Assembly (NCBI GenBank): GCA_934096735.1
Contig: CAKOMS010000002.1
Span: 21,307-85,306, forward strand
Direction of reading: 5' to 3'
Source: an uncultured Bacilli bacterium
Lineage (GTDB): Bacteria > Bacillota_I > Bacilli_A > RF39 > UBA660
Length of the DNA stretch: 64,000 bases
Under the pieces are notes generated by a model. The model saw nothing but the letters and a program-made list of their open reading frames with translations. It did not search any database and was not told the DNA's origin. Positions within the stretch are counted from its first letter, which is position 1, and every line of letters begins with the position of its first letter. Shown here one piece after another: positions 52,651 through 62,023 of the stretch. A program made the position numbers and the translations under genes.

Positions 52651-53784
52651 ATGAAAAAATATTGTGTTGTAATTATGTCTGTTTTAGCAATTTTATTACT
52701 AACTTATTTTGCTTTACAAAGTAATGATAGTAATAAAATGTTTATGCAAGATGGAATACTTTTTGCTATGACAAAAGATGGAGAAGATATAACATCCTTT
52801 CCAACAGATGGTAAATATAAAGTTAGTATTGATTGTAAAAATGGTAAAGGTAATTATTTATATTTTGAAGATGAAAATAAATGGAAATTTACTGTAGAAA
52901 ATATTACTGGAAAAGTAAGTTGTAATGTTGACTTTACAACTGTAAGTAATAGTGATTTATTAGGTGTAGTAGCATCCACAGTAGGAACCTCAGGAACAGG
53001 AAGTATAGTTAATGAGGGGGATGCTGGATTTAGATATGAAGGACAAGATCCAAATAATTATATTTGGTTTAATAATGAGTTGTGGAGAATAATTGGAGTT
53101 ATACCAACAAAAGTAGATTCAAGTGGTACAACAGAGAATTTAGTAAAAATAATAAGAAATGAATCAATTGGAGGACTAGCATATGATGCAAAGTCATCGT
53201 CATCTGGATCTACAGGAGCATGGGGAAGTAATACTTTGTATAGTTTGTTAAATGAATATTACTATGGTAAAAAAGATGGAACAAATACAACAGGATGTTA
53301 TGGAAATCGAGCAACTGCCAAAGCAAAATGTGATTATACAGAAATAGGAATAAATGGAGCAGATTATTATGGCAGTATGATAAAAAAAGTATATTGGAAT
53401 ACAGGAGCAAGTGATAATGGTGCAACAGCAAGTACTGTATATGGAACAGAAAAGGCTACTCAAACAATATACAATTATGTAGGACTCATGAGTGCAAGTG
53501 ATTATGGATATGCTACAAGTGCATCGCATAGTACAGATTTAGATTCTTATAATAATGAGATACACACATTAAACAATTGGTTATATGGACAAGGATATGA
53601 ATGGACAAATATTCAGAATTCTGACTATGCTTATCAAACACTTTATGTATTTTATCTGGGTGATGTGACTGGCACTATTGCGAGCTATGGCTCTGCAGTT
53701 CGTCCAGCAGTGTATCTAAATTCTAATATCTATGCATCATCTGGAGATGGATCACAATTAAATCCTTATATACTTATATATTAG
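52651..53784 (+). CDS. Surface protein with the same C-terminal domain as locus 3, no poly-G
   Basis: The 377-residue protein has an N-terminal signal or anchor helix (MKKYCVVIMSVLAILLLTYF) and a short head (about 30-100). The domain shared with the previous gene begins VVASTVGTSGTGS and ends AVRPAVYLNSNIYASSGDG. The two domains are very similar for about 230 residues and then diverge sharply from about residue 320 for roughly 33 residues. A normal ribosome-binding site (GGAAAGGCGAG) precedes the ATG. It appears to be a constitutive partner of locus 3. Confidence 0.78.
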   Translation: MKKYCVVIMSVLAILLLTYFALQSNDSNKMFMQDGILFAMTKDGEDITSFPTDGKYKVSIDCKNGKGNYLYFEDENKWKFTVENITGKVSCNVDFTTVSNSDLLGVVASTVGTSGTGSIVNEGDAGFRYEGQDPNNYIWFNNELWRIIGVIPTKVDSSGTTENLVKIIRNESIGGLAYDAKSSSSGSTGAWGSNTLYSLLNEYYYGKKDGTNTTGCYGNRATAKAKCDYTEIGINGADYYGSMIKKVYWNTGASDNGATASTVYGTEKATQTIYNYVGLMSASDYGYATSASHSTDLDSYNNEIHTLNNWLYGQGYEWTNIQNSDYAYQTLYVFYLGDVTGTIASYGSAVRPAVYLNSNIYASSGDGSQLNPYILIY

Positions 53785-53849
53785 TTAAATAAACTTTTTA
53801 ATCGTCAACGAAGACGTTAAAATAGACGAGTTCTCCCGAACTACTACAA

Positions 53850-53882
53850 AGGTACTCTATAATTTTTAGGGTACTTTTTATA
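53850..53882 (+). terminator. Terminator after the surface-gene pair
   Basis: GGTACTCTA and TAGGGTAC(T) form a stem with a G-T pair, followed by TTTTTA. Confidence 0.7.
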
Positions 53883-53964
53883 TTTCAAAAACTTTAAAAA
53901 TCATGCAAACTTTACAAAAGCTCAAAAATTATTTATAATACATAACCGAAAGGAAGTATTTATA

Positions 53965-54897
53965 ATGCAAAAACTATACCTAAATCCAGTAAGTGATTGT
54001 ATAGACAAATTAAATAGCACTGCTGAAAATCGTGTGTTTTTGTATGGACTTCCCGGTAGTGGCAAAACAGTAGTACTAAATGAATTTGAAAAAGACTTAC
54101 ATAGTAAAAACATTCCAGCCTTAAATGCTACTAAAACATTTGATGAATTAAATATTATTGAAAACAAAAGATTATTTAAGCTATACGAAATATGTTTACT
54201 TATAAAAAAAATACAAGCCTATATCGTAAATGTTTATGGAGACTATGTTAATGAAGAACTAATATTTTTCTTAAAAAGAATTGATAATTATTTAAGACAA
54301 ATATCCTATATATATTATGTTAAAGATTTTAAAAACTTAGATAGTATTTTCCCAAGTGCCATATTAAATAATCCAGAAACTCTTTTAGAATATTATTTAT
54401 CTCACTTAGATAGTAGATTTGGCATTAAAGATATTATAATAATACTTGATTCATTTGATAAAGGTACAAGTAAAACTTACCAAGAAATATATTATGAAGT
54501 AATTAGCACTTATTTAAAAACTATAATGAGTATAAGCGATGAAAATTATGAAGATAAAGTAGGAGAAAAAACTGACATTGTAAAAGTAAATTATAATGAA
54601 AATGTTGATGTAATGTTTGAAATAATTGATAGATTTATAATAACTAATAATTTACATAAAGGAGATTTTTCAAAAAGAATTAGATTTTTACTTGATTCAA
54701 AAGATATGGATTTATTAATCGAAAAAACAAATGGCAACTTATTTGATATATTAAGAGCAGTAAGATTTGTTTATACAAAAACATCAATAATAAGTCCATC
54801 ATTCTTTAAAAATGTACTATTTACTTACATCGATGAAGAAATTAACAAACCCCAAGTAATAACGGGAATGGTTGTACCCAAAAGGAAATTACTTTAA
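53965..54897 (+). CDS. P-loop ATPase (AAA/ORC-like)
   Basis: The 310-residue cytoplasmic protein has Walker A GLPGSGKT near 29 and a Walker B-like DIIIILDSFD near 158. The C-terminal half is helical. The architecture resembles archaeal-type or ORC/MoxR-like AAA ATPases that act alone in Firmicutes genomes. Its role is unknown. CGAAAGGAAG precedes the ATG. It stands between the surface pair and the ireB operon. Confidence 0.65.
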   Translation: MQKLYLNPVSDCIDKLNSTAENRVFLYGLPGSGKTVVLNEFEKDLHSKNIPALNATKTFDELNIIENKRLFKLYEICLLIKKIQAYIVNVYGDYVNEELIFFLKRIDNYLRQISYIYYVKDFKNLDSIFPSAILNNPETLLEYYLSHLDSRFGIKDIIIILDSFDKGTSKTYQEIYYEVISTYLKTIMSISDENYEDKVGEKTDIVKVNYNENVDVMFEIIDRFIITNNLHKGDFSKRIRFLLDSKDMDLLIEKTNGNLFDILRAVRFVYTKTSIISPSFFKNVLFTYIDEEINKPQVITGMVVPKRKLL

Positions 54898-54924
54898 TTT
54901 CCAAATACTTACAAGCCACTTATA

Positions 54925-54953
54925 TTGAAAAATGAGTAAAGATTTGATAAAAT
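54925..54953 (+). promoter_or_regulatory. Promoter of the ireB operon
   Basis: TTGAAA (54925-54930), 17 nt, TAAAAT (54948-54953). Confidence 0.65.
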
Positions 54954-54977
54954 TAATGTGTTATGAGGTAATTTAAT

Positions 54978-55223
54978 ATGACAGACAAAACAAGTATTTT
55001 TAATGTAGCAGCATTAAAACAAGAACTTATTTTAATTACTTTAAATGAAGTAATTGAATCATTAAAAAAGAAAGGTTATAATGCTGAAAATCAATTAGTA
55101 GGATATCTTCTTACTGGGGATGCAACTTACATTTCCAATTACGAATCTGCAAGAAGTAAAATTGAGAATTTAAAAAGAGAAGAAATTTTACTAGCTCTTA
55201 TAAATAGTTATGAAGGTAAATAA
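54978..55223 (+). CDS. ireB: IreB family regulatory protein (UPF0297)
   Basis: An 81-residue protein with KGYNAENQLVGYLLTGDATY and YISNYESARSKI, the family signature. In enterococci IreB is phosphorylated by the IreK kinase and modulates cell-wall stress resistance. The order ireB-ruvX-DUF1292-mltG matches B. subtilis yrzL-yrrK-yrzB-yrrL. Confidence 0.93.
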   Translation: MTDKTSIFNVAALKQELILITLNEVIESLKKKGYNAENQLVGYLLTGDATYISNYESARSKIENLKREEILLALINSYEGK

Positions 55224-55641
55224 TATGAGATATTTAGGACTAGATTTAGGTACTAAAACTCTTGGAATTAGTGTAACTGATAAAACAAATACTCTAGTAA
55301 CTCCTTTAGATGTACTTAAATTTAATAGTGAAGACTATGAAAGTACTTTGCCTAAAATAAAAGAGTTAACAGAAAAGTACAATATTAAGTTGATTGTGCT
55401 AGGTTATCCTAAAAATATGGATGGTTCAGTAGGATTTGCAGGAAAAAGAAGTGAATCTTACAAAGAATTATTAGAAAAAGAAGGCTATAATGTGGTACTT
55501 GTTGATGAAAGACTTACAACAAAAACTGCGATTGATTTAATACATTTAAATAATGATAATGTAAAAAATACTAAAAATAAAATAGATTCAATAGCGGCCT
55601 CTATAATATTAGAAAGTTATCTGAAAGGTTTAGAAAAATGA
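55210..55641 (+). CDS. ruvX: Holliday-junction resolvase-like/16S rRNA processing nuclease
   Basis: The YqgF/RuvX protein has an RNase H-like fold. The 143-residue protein has LGLDLGTKTLGISVTD near 5 (first Asp), LGYPKNMDGS near 62, and VDERLTTKTA near 97. It is thought to process pre-16S rRNA. The frame opens 13 nt inside ireB; the ATG at 55225 (MRYLGLD) after GAAGGTAA is the more likely start. Confidence 0.93.
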   Translation: MKVNNMRYLGLDLGTKTLGISVTDKTNTLVTPLDVLKFNSEDYESTLPKIKELTEKYNIKLIVLGYPKNMDGSVGFAGKRSESYKELLEKEGYNVVLVDERLTTKTAIDLIHLNNDNVKNTKNKIDSIAASIILESYLKGLEK

Positions 55642-55844
55642 ATTTACAAAACAAAAAAAATAAAAAGATTAGAGAATTCAACGTTATTATGAGTGTTATA
55701 AGACATGATAAAGAATACATAGTATACGAAGATGAAACTAAAAGTTGTTTATATGCTGGTGTTAAAGTAGATAATTCATTAATGCCACTTGAAGATGAAG
55801 AATATAAAGCAATAATAAATTTAATAGAAGAAATGGATTTGTAG
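55638..55844 (+). CDS. DUF1292 family protein (YrzB-like)
   Basis: A 68-residue acidic-ended protein (REFNVIMSVIRHDKEYIVYE, then YKAIINLIEEMD) typical of DUF1292, found between ruvX and mltG in Firmicutes. It overlaps the ruvX stop by 4 nt. Function is unknown. Confidence 0.8.
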   Translation: MNLQNKKNKKIREFNVIMSVIRHDKEYIVYEDETKSCLYAGVKVDNSLMPLEDEEYKAIINLIEEMDL

Positions 55845-55853
55845 TGTGATAAT

Positions 55854-56885
55854 ATGAAAAAGAAAATAATAATTATAATTGTTAGTTTAATTACTTTAGT
55901 ACTAATTTTAGTAGGAGCTTATTTTTACGGACTTACTAGTGTAAAAAAAGAAAGTGACTCAGTAACATTTAATATAACTAAAGGAGAAAGTGCAAGAACA
56001 ATAATAAATAATTTATATGATGTAAAAATAATTAGAAGTAAAATTTCTAGTTTAATCTATTTGAAATTAAATAAAAACTTATCTTTTAAACCAGGTGAGT
56101 ATACTCTAGATAGAAGTAAAGATACAAAAAGTATATTTGATACTTTAAATTATGGTACTACCGAAGACACTATAAGAGTTACATTTATTGAAGGAAAAAG
56201 AATACCTGATTATATAGATACTATTAGTAAAAACTTTGGCTACACTAAAGAAGAAATACTAAAAGTATGGAATAATGAAGAATATTTAAATAAACTTATT
56301 AAAGAGTATGATTTTATAAGTAAAGATATTTTAAATAGTGATATATATTATCCACTTGAAGGTTATTTGTATCCTGCAACATATGAGTATTTTAAAACAG
56401 CTAGTATTGAAGATATTACAAAAAAAATGCTTGATAAAATGGCTTCAGTGATAGATAATTATAGTGATGCTATTAAAAAAAGTGGTTATAGTACTCATCA
56501 AATACTAACAATGGCAAGTATAATAGAAAATGAAACTAAATTTGATGAAGATAGAAAAAAGGTAAGTCAAGTAATATATAAAAGACTTAATACTAATACT
56601 AGTTTAGGTATGGATGTAACAACATATTATGCAGAGCAAAAATCATTTAAAGAAAGTTTAACGAAAGAAGATCTTAATAAATATAATGCATATAATACAA
56701 GAAATACAAAATTCCTAGGACTTCCAGTAGGACCAATATCAAATCCTAGAAAAGAATGTATAGAAGCAGCATTATCACCAAGTTCAACTGATTATTTTTA
56801 CTTCTATGCAGATATTAAAACTGGTAAATTATATTTTGCTAAAACTGAAAGTGAATTTAAAGAATTAATTAGAATCTATGGTTAG
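55854..56885 (+). CDS. mltG: Endolytic peptidoglycan transglycosylase
   Basis: MltG cuts nascent glycan strands at the membrane. The 343-residue protein has an N-terminal transmembrane helix (about 5-26), a LysM-like part (FNITKGESARTIINNL) and the YceG catalytic domain. The catalytic Glu lies in MASIIENETKF near 220, and LPVGPISNPRKECIEAAL near 287 is conserved. Confidence 0.95.
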   Translation: MKKKIIIIIVSLITLVLILVGAYFYGLTSVKKESDSVTFNITKGESARTIINNLYDVKIIRSKISSLIYLKLNKNLSFKPGEYTLDRSKDTKSIFDTLNYGTTEDTIRVTFIEGKRIPDYIDTISKNFGYTKEEILKVWNNEEYLNKLIKEYDFISKDILNSDIYYPLEGYLYPATYEYFKTASIEDITKKMLDKMASVIDNYSDAIKKSGYSTHQILTMASIIENETKFDEDRKKVSQVIYKRLNTNTSLGMDVTTYYAEQKSFKESLTKEDLNKYNAYNTRNTKFLGLPVGPISNPRKECIEAALSPSSTDYFYFYADIKTGKLYFAKTESEFKELIRIYG

Positions 56886-56897
56886 GAGAGATTAAAA

Positions 56898-57494
56898 ATG
56901 AAAGAATTAATTGGAGAGATGGAGGAATACGCCTCCCTTAAGAATGTTCCAATAATAGAAAAAAAATCAATAGCATTTATTATGAAATATATAAAAGATC
57001 ATAATGTAAAAAGTGTTTTAGAAATAGGATCTGCAATTGGTTATTCTGCAATACTTATGGCGAGTGCTAAGGAAGACACTATTGTAACTACTATTGAAAG
57101 AGACGAAGAAAGGTATATGGAATGTCTAAAAAATGTTAAAAAATGTGGCTTAGATAAAAAAATTAATGTCGTATTTCAAGATGCATTAGAAGTTAATTTA
57201 AATGAAGATGTAAAATATGATTTAATTTTTATTGATGCTGCAAAAGGACAATATACAAGATTTTTTGAAAAGTATAAATATTTTTTGAAACCTAATGGAA
57301 CTATTATTACAGATAATTTAAAATTTCATGGATATGTTGGTAAAAGTTCTAAAATAGAAAGTAAAAATTTAAAAGGCTTAGTAGAAAAAATAGAGGGTTA
57401 TATTGAATTTTTAAAAGAAAATCCAGAATTTAATACTGAATTTTATGACATTGGAGATGGACTTTCTGTTAGTACATGGAAAAATGAAGGATAA
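56898..57494 (+). CDS. trmR: tRNA 5-hydroxyuridine methyltransferase (TrmR, class I O-methyltransferase)
   Basis: Methylates the oxygen of 5-hydroxyuridine in tRNA wobble positions. The 198-residue protein has SVLEIGSAIGYSAILMA near 37 and DLIFIDAAKGQY near 115 (metal-binding). It is immediately followed by two U32 proteases, which are the hydroxylation partners in B. subtilis (yrrM-yrrN-yrrO). Confidence 0.9.
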   Translation: MKELIGEMEEYASLKNVPIIEKKSIAFIMKYIKDHNVKSVLEIGSAIGYSAILMASAKEDTIVTTIERDEERYMECLKNVKKCGLDKKINVVFQDALEVNLNEDVKYDLIFIDAAKGQYTRFFEKYKYFLKPNGTIITDNLKFHGYVGKSSKIESKNLKGLVEKIEGYIEFLKENPEFNTEFYDIGDGLSVSTWKNEG

Positions 57495-58266
57495 AATAAT
57501 TGTAACAATTAATAAATTAGAAGATACTATAAAGTTAAAAGAATTAGGTATAAGTAAATTTGCTTTTCCACTAAAAGATTTTACTGTTGGAATGCCTAAT
57601 ACTTTTTTAGTTTCAGAAATAAATACAAAGGGATATTTATTTATAAATAGAATACTTGATAATAATGGTATTATTGAACTTAAGAAAATATTAAATAATT
57701 TAAGTGATAATATTATAGGTATTATTTTTGATGACTTAGGTATTATTGAATTAACAAAAGATTTAAAGTTAGAAAAAATATTATACCTATCACATTTTAA
57801 TACCAACTATGAATCTAGTAAAATATATCTAGAATATGTTGACTCAGTAATATTATCGACAGATATTACTAAAGAAGAAACAGAATATATAGTAAATAAA
57901 CTACCAAATAAAGTAACTTTATTTGTATACGGTTTAGTAGGAGTAATGTATTCAAGAAGAAAATTAATAGATAACTATAGTAAATACTATAACATACCTA
58001 AAATTAATCCTTTATTAATAGAAAACACTAATCATGAATTTTTATTATATGAAAATGAATATGGTACATATTTTTATCATGATAAAATATTTAATGGTAA
58101 AAAATTATTAGATTTAAATGCTTTATATTTCTTTATAAATTCTGCATTTATTACTCCATCATTCATAGAAAGATTTTTAAGTAGTGATAATGTATCTGAA
58201 GATGAAGATGAAGGATTTTTATATACAGAAACAATTTATAAGTTAAAGGGGGATTTAGATGACTGA
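57484..58266 (+). CDS. U32 peptidase-like protein, TrhP1/YrrN type
   Basis: The 260-residue protein is a diverged, short U32 relative (TVGMPNTFLVSEINTKGYL, LLIENTNHEFLLYE) in the position of B. subtilis yrrN. YrrN and YrrO act together in tRNA U34 hydroxylation, the substrate step for TrmR. It overlaps trmR by 11 nt; the ATG after AATGGAAA is chosen. It overlaps the next gene by 8 nt. Confidence 0.8.
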   Translation: MKDKIIVTINKLEDTIKLKELGISKFAFPLKDFTVGMPNTFLVSEINTKGYLFINRILDNNGIIELKKILNNLSDNIIGIIFDDLGIIELTKDLKLEKILYLSHFNTNYESSKIYLEYVDSVILSTDITKEETEYIVNKLPNKVTLFVYGLVGVMYSRRKLIDNYSKYYNIPKINPLLIENTNHEFLLYENEYGTYFYHDKIFNGKKLLDLNALYFFINSAFITPSFIERFLSSDNVSEDEDEGFLYTETIYKLKGDLDD

Positions 58267-59428
58267 GTTACTAGCTCCTGCTGGAGATTTAGATAGATTA
58301 AAACTGGCTCTTTTATATGGAGCAGATGCTGTTTATGTCGGAGGCAAAGATTATAGCTTAAGAGCAAATGCTAAAAATTTTAGTATTCCTGAATTAAAAG
58401 AAGCAGTAGAGTTTGCTCACAATTTAAATAAAAGAATCTACACAACAGTAAATATTGTATTTCATGATAATAATTTAATTGGATTAGATGATTATTTAAA
58501 AGAGTTAAAGAAAATAAATGTTGATGCTGTAATATCATCTGATATAGTAGCAATAAGAAAAGCAAAAAAATATGGGCTTGATATCATACTTTCTACTCAA
58601 GCAAGTACTTTAAATTATGAAGCTATTAATTTTTGGAAAAACGAAGGTGTAACTAGAATAGTTTTAGGTAGAGAAGCTACTAGAGAAGATATTATAAAAA
58701 TAAAAAAAGAAACTAATGTTGAAGTAGAATGTTTCATACATGGTGCAATGTGTACATCAATAAGTGGTAAATGTGTATTATCAAACTACTGTACTAATAG
58801 AGATTCTAATCGTGGGGGATGTGCTCAAATATGTAGATGGGTATTTAATACAGAAAATAAAGAATTACCAGAATTTTCATTTATGAGTAAAGATTTAAAT
58901 ATGAGTAGTTTTTTAAAAGATATGATAGAAAATAATATTGATTCATTTAAAGTAGAAGGAAGAATGCGTTCAGTATATTATATTGGTACTGTAATAATGT
59001 GTTATAGAAAAATGATAGATAAAATACTTAATAATACATTTACAGATAAAGATGAAAAGTATTATACTAAAGTATTAAATAGAGTAGCAAATAGAGAAAC
59101 TGTACCACAATTTTATAATAAATTTCCAACCTATGAAGAAAGTTATTTTGGCGATAGAGTTGAAGTATCAAATCAAGACTTTTTAGGTTTTGTTCTAGAT
59201 TATAATAAAGTAGATGGTATTGTAACTTTAGAAGAAAGAAATTATTTTAAAGTAGGAGATGTAGTAGAATTTATTGGCCCAAACATTGACACACTAGAAT
59301 ACAAAATTGAAGAAATTATTGATGAAGATGGTAATAATATTGAAGTAGCAAGACATCCAAAAATGATTGTTAAATTAAAAGTACCATTTAAATTACCAAA
59401 ATATGCAATGATGAGAGTAAAAATATAA
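58259..59428 (+). CDS. U32 family peptidase, TrhP2/YrrO type
   Basis: The 389-residue protein begins MTELLAPAGDLDRLKLALLY and has the U32 core EVECFIHGAMCTSISGKCVL, then NRGGCAQICRW near 185, the Cys cluster for an iron-sulfur site. SFKVEGRMRS near 240 is also typical. It is required with its partner for prephenate-dependent tRNA hydroxylation. GGGGGAT precedes the ATG. Confidence 0.93.
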   Translation: MTELLAPAGDLDRLKLALLYGADAVYVGGKDYSLRANAKNFSIPELKEAVEFAHNLNKRIYTTVNIVFHDNNLIGLDDYLKELKKINVDAVISSDIVAIRKAKKYGLDIILSTQASTLNYEAINFWKNEGVTRIVLGREATREDIIKIKKETNVEVECFIHGAMCTSISGKCVLSNYCTNRDSNRGGCAQICRWVFNTENKELPEFSFMSKDLNMSSFLKDMIENNIDSFKVEGRMRSVYYIGTVIMCYRKMIDKILNNTFTDKDEKYYTKVLNRVANRETVPQFYNKFPTYEESYFGDRVEVSNQDFLGFVLDYNKVDGIVTLEERNYFKVGDVVEFIGPNIDTLEYKIEEIIDEDGNNIEVARHPKMIVKLKVPFKLPKYAMMRVKI

Positions 59429-59491
59429 TGAAGTAAGATTGTAAAATGTGATAGTATGTGCTATCATATTTTTTGCCTTAGGGGGTATATC

Positions 59492-60331
59492 ATGTCAAAA
59501 AGTGGTTTTACAGATGATAAAATAATTGAACTCGAAAGAAAAAGAATTATTTTAAATTTAGAAAGTCAAATGAAAAAATATCAAAGAATGATTAATCATA
59601 CAGAATCTTATAATGCAAAATTATTTTTAATAAAAAATTTGAAAACACATTTAGCATTTTTAAAAGTAATTTTACCATACTTAGTAACTGCATCAGTAAC
59701 TTTTAAAATATTTTCATGTATTGGTATGACACCTTTTGTATATGATGATAAGAAAGAAAATTTAAAAATACGAAAAGAATTTGATAACAAAGGTAATGAA
59801 AAACAAGTACTTCAATATACAAATTTTGAAAGTACTTTAAGTACTGTTTCTTTTTATGGAAAATGGGACTTGAATGAAGATGGATTATATGAAAGATTAG
59901 TTAGTGTTTATCAGATGCCTAAAATAGATGAAGAAACAATTAAAAATATTATAAAATCAGGTGATGCAACATCATTAGATGATTTATTTAAAGAAAAAAT
60001 TTCAGAAAGAAGAGAAGTAAAAAATAACATTAATTATAAAGAATTAGAAAGTGATGGATATTTTGAAGCAGTTATATATGATGTAGATAATAATGATTGC
60101 ATAATAGTTAAACAAGATTTTAATAGTGATTTAATAGATATCATAATATGGCTTTTAGATAATTGTTTTTTGGGATACCTTATTAATAAACTTAGAAAAA
60201 AAATAAGTGATTATTCATTTGAAGAAGCCCTAGTAGAAATTGAAAAAGATTATCAAAAAATAGATAAAGATGAATTAGTAAGAAGACTTAAAATTACAAA
60301 AGATAATTTAAGTAGATTAAAGGAAAATTAA
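59492..60331 (+). CDS. Unknown protein paired with the amidoligase
   Basis: A 279-residue protein with a coiled-coil-like N-terminus (about 8-45) and one or two hydrophobic stretches (about 52-75, LKVILPYLVTASVTFKIFSC). The remainder is charged, with a second hydrophobic segment near 230. No family is recognised. The ATG follows AGGGGGTAT; the longer open frame lacks a ribosome-binding site. It is 2 nt upstream of the amidoligase gene, so they form a two-gene unit, possibly enzyme plus membrane partner. Confidence 0.65.
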   Translation: MSKSGFTDDKIIELERKRIILNLESQMKKYQRMINHTESYNAKLFLIKNLKTHLAFLKVILPYLVTASVTFKIFSCIGMTPFVYDDKKENLKIRKEFDNKGNEKQVLQYTNFESTLSTVSFYGKWDLNEDGLYERLVSVYQMPKIDEETIKNIIKSGDATSLDDLFKEKISERREVKNNINYKELESDGYFEAVIYDVDNNDCIIVKQDFNSDLIDIIIWLLDNCFLGYLINKLRKKISDYSFEEALVEIEKDYQKIDKDELVRRLKITKDNLSRLKEN

Positions 60332-60333
60332 AG

Positions 60334-61374
60334 ATGGAAAAATACAAATATGATTTAGAAAATGATGAATTAATATTTAAATTTATTAGTCCAAGCAGTA
60401 ATGATAGGCTATCTAAAATAAAAGGTAGTGACCTACTTACATTAATAGCACTAATTAATAAATACTATTTGAAATTAAGAAGTAGAATTAATTTGCCAGA
60501 AGATATAACATTTGGTTTAGAAATAGAATATGAATATGCAAAAGGAGAGTTAATAAGTAAAGCACTAGATGAATTAGAAATTAGTGAAAAAATTTCGCTA
60601 AATTGGACTGGAACAAGTGATAGTTCTCTAACTCATGGAGGAGAATTAGATTCACCAATATTTACAGATACAGAAAAAACTTGGATAGAATTAGATAATC
60701 TTTGTAAAATGCTTGAAGAGTATGCAACTATATCTGTAAACAGTGGGGGACACATTCACATAGGAGCACATATTTTAGAAGGTAAAGAAAAATACTGGCT
60801 TAATTTTTTAAAACTATGGGAAGTATATGAAAATATTATTTATAGATTTTGTTATGGCGAATTTAAAACAGGAAGACCATCAATAACTTCTTATGCAGAA
60901 CCTTTAAGAAATAATTTATTAATTGATTATCCAGAACTTGTAGTAGATAAAGCAAATCTTAAAAGTATTTTAAGTACAGTATCTTATAAAAGAGATCAAG
61001 GAATTAATTTTTATAAAGTAAGAAAATCTACGTATAGTAGTGATAATACAATTGAATTTAGATGTCCAAATGGCTCACTTAATGCCACTATTTGGCAAAA
61101 TAATGTAAACTTTTTAGCAAGACTTTTATTATTTGCAAAATCTCCTTCTTTTGACGACGATACAATAACTAAAAGATTACAAACTATAGAAAAAAAAGAC
61201 TTTTCTCTAGAAGTATATAATGAAGTAGATCTAAATCCAGCTTTAGAAATATGTGATATGATTTTTTCAAATAACTTAGATAAAATATATTTTTTAAAGC
61301 AATATTTAAAGGCTTTTGAGATGCCTAAAAGAAGATCAGACTATACAAGAGTAAGAAGACTTACTAAAAATTAA
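60334..61374 (+). CDS. Amidoligase family protein (ATP-grasp-like/glutamine synthetase fold)
   Basis: The 346-residue protein has FGLEIEYEY near 65, a segment with HGGELDSPIF near 105, and SGGHIHIGAH near 137. Further on are RRN-like RNNLL and IEFRCPNGSLN near 240. These are the ATP- and metal-binding features of the amidoligase_2 family (PF12224), related to glutamate-cysteine ligase. Such enzymes form amide bonds on peptides or wall components. Together with its partner it occupies the place where udk lies in B. subtilis, between yrrO and greA. Confidence 0.75.
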   Translation: MEKYKYDLENDELIFKFISPSSNDRLSKIKGSDLLTLIALINKYYLKLRSRINLPEDITFGLEIEYEYAKGELISKALDELEISEKISLNWTGTSDSSLTHGGELDSPIFTDTEKTWIELDNLCKMLEEYATISVNSGGHIHIGAHILEGKEKYWLNFLKLWEVYENIIYRFCYGEFKTGRPSITSYAEPLRNNLLIDYPELVVDKANLKSILSTVSYKRDQGINFYKVRKSTYSSDNTIEFRCPNGSLNATIWQNNVNFLARLLLFAKSPSFDDDTITKRLQTIEKKDFSLEVYNEVDLNPALEICDMIFSNNLDKIYFLKQYLKAFEMPKRRSDYTRVRRLTKN

Positions 61375-61422
61375 TGTATCATTATTTGTACTATTACATA
61401 TATTATAAAGACAAAATTATGA

Positions 61423-61451
61423 TTGACAAAGAAATTGTTTTATAGTATTAT
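61423..61451 (+). promoter_or_regulatory. Promoter of greA
   Basis: Consensus TTGACA (61423-61428), 17 nt, TATTAT (61446-61451). Confidence 0.75.
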
Positions 61452-61485
61452 TTTGTAAGTTGATTAAAAAGGAGGATTTTCAAAT

Positions 61486-61956
61486 ATGAAAAAAGAAGAT
61501 TTTTTTGAATTGACTGCAGAAGGTTATCTAGAATTAGAAACTGAATTAAATGAGTTAAAAAATGTAAAAAGACAAGAAGTAATAATTGCATTAAAAGAAG
61601 CTAGAGCTATGGGTGATTTATCTGAAAATGCTGATTATGATGCTGCAAGAAATGATCAAGCACAAATAGAAGCAAGAATTAAAGAATTAGAATATAAATT
61701 AGAACATAGCAAAATAGTAGATACTAAGAAAAATAGTAATAAAGCAGCTATTGGTTCAATGATAACTATAGAAGATGAAGATGGTGAAGTAGATGAATAT
61801 AAATTAGTTTCTTCAGTTGAAGCCGATCCATTTAATAATAAAATTTCTGTAGAAAGTCCACTTGGATGTGCTATTAAAGACCACAAAGTTGGGGATACAG
61901 TTTTAGTAGAAAGTCCAAATGGTGGATATAATATCAAAATTACAAAAATAGCCTAA
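61486..61956 (+). CDS. greA: Transcription elongation factor GreA
   Basis: Rescues backtracked RNA polymerase by stimulating transcript cleavage. The 156-residue protein has the N-terminal coiled coil with AREMGDLSENADYDAAR-type tip (here ARAMGDLSENADYDAARND, Asp/Glu tip conserved) and a C-terminal FKBP-like domain ending VESPNGGYNIKITKI. AAAGGAGGA precedes the ATG. Confidence 0.97.
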   Translation: MKKEDFFELTAEGYLELETELNELKNVKRQEVIIALKEARAMGDLSENADYDAARNDQAQIEARIKELEYKLEHSKIVDTKKNSNKAAIGSMITIEDEDGEVDEYKLVSSVEADPFNNKISVESPLGCAIKDHKVGDTVLVESPNGGYNIKITKIA

Positions 61957-62023
61957 GATGGCTTTTTTTGTTGCAATAAATATAACATTATTATATAATA
62001 TGACACTGGTTATGGGGGTTATT

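Noticed and set aside
53210..53529. Reverse-strand frames opposite the surface genes
   Set aside because: They are low-complexity Leu/His/Tyr or Cys/Ile/Ser products created by the repetitive plus-strand codons; no ribosome-binding sites.
25176..53784. A diversity-generating retroelement as an established feature
   Set aside because: No protein in the window looks like a reverse transcriptase and no template repeat was found. Differences between the C-termini at 25176 and 35250 include silent C/T changes, which adenine mutagenesis does not explain. Only the codon anomaly in other members supports the idea, so it stays a hypothesis.
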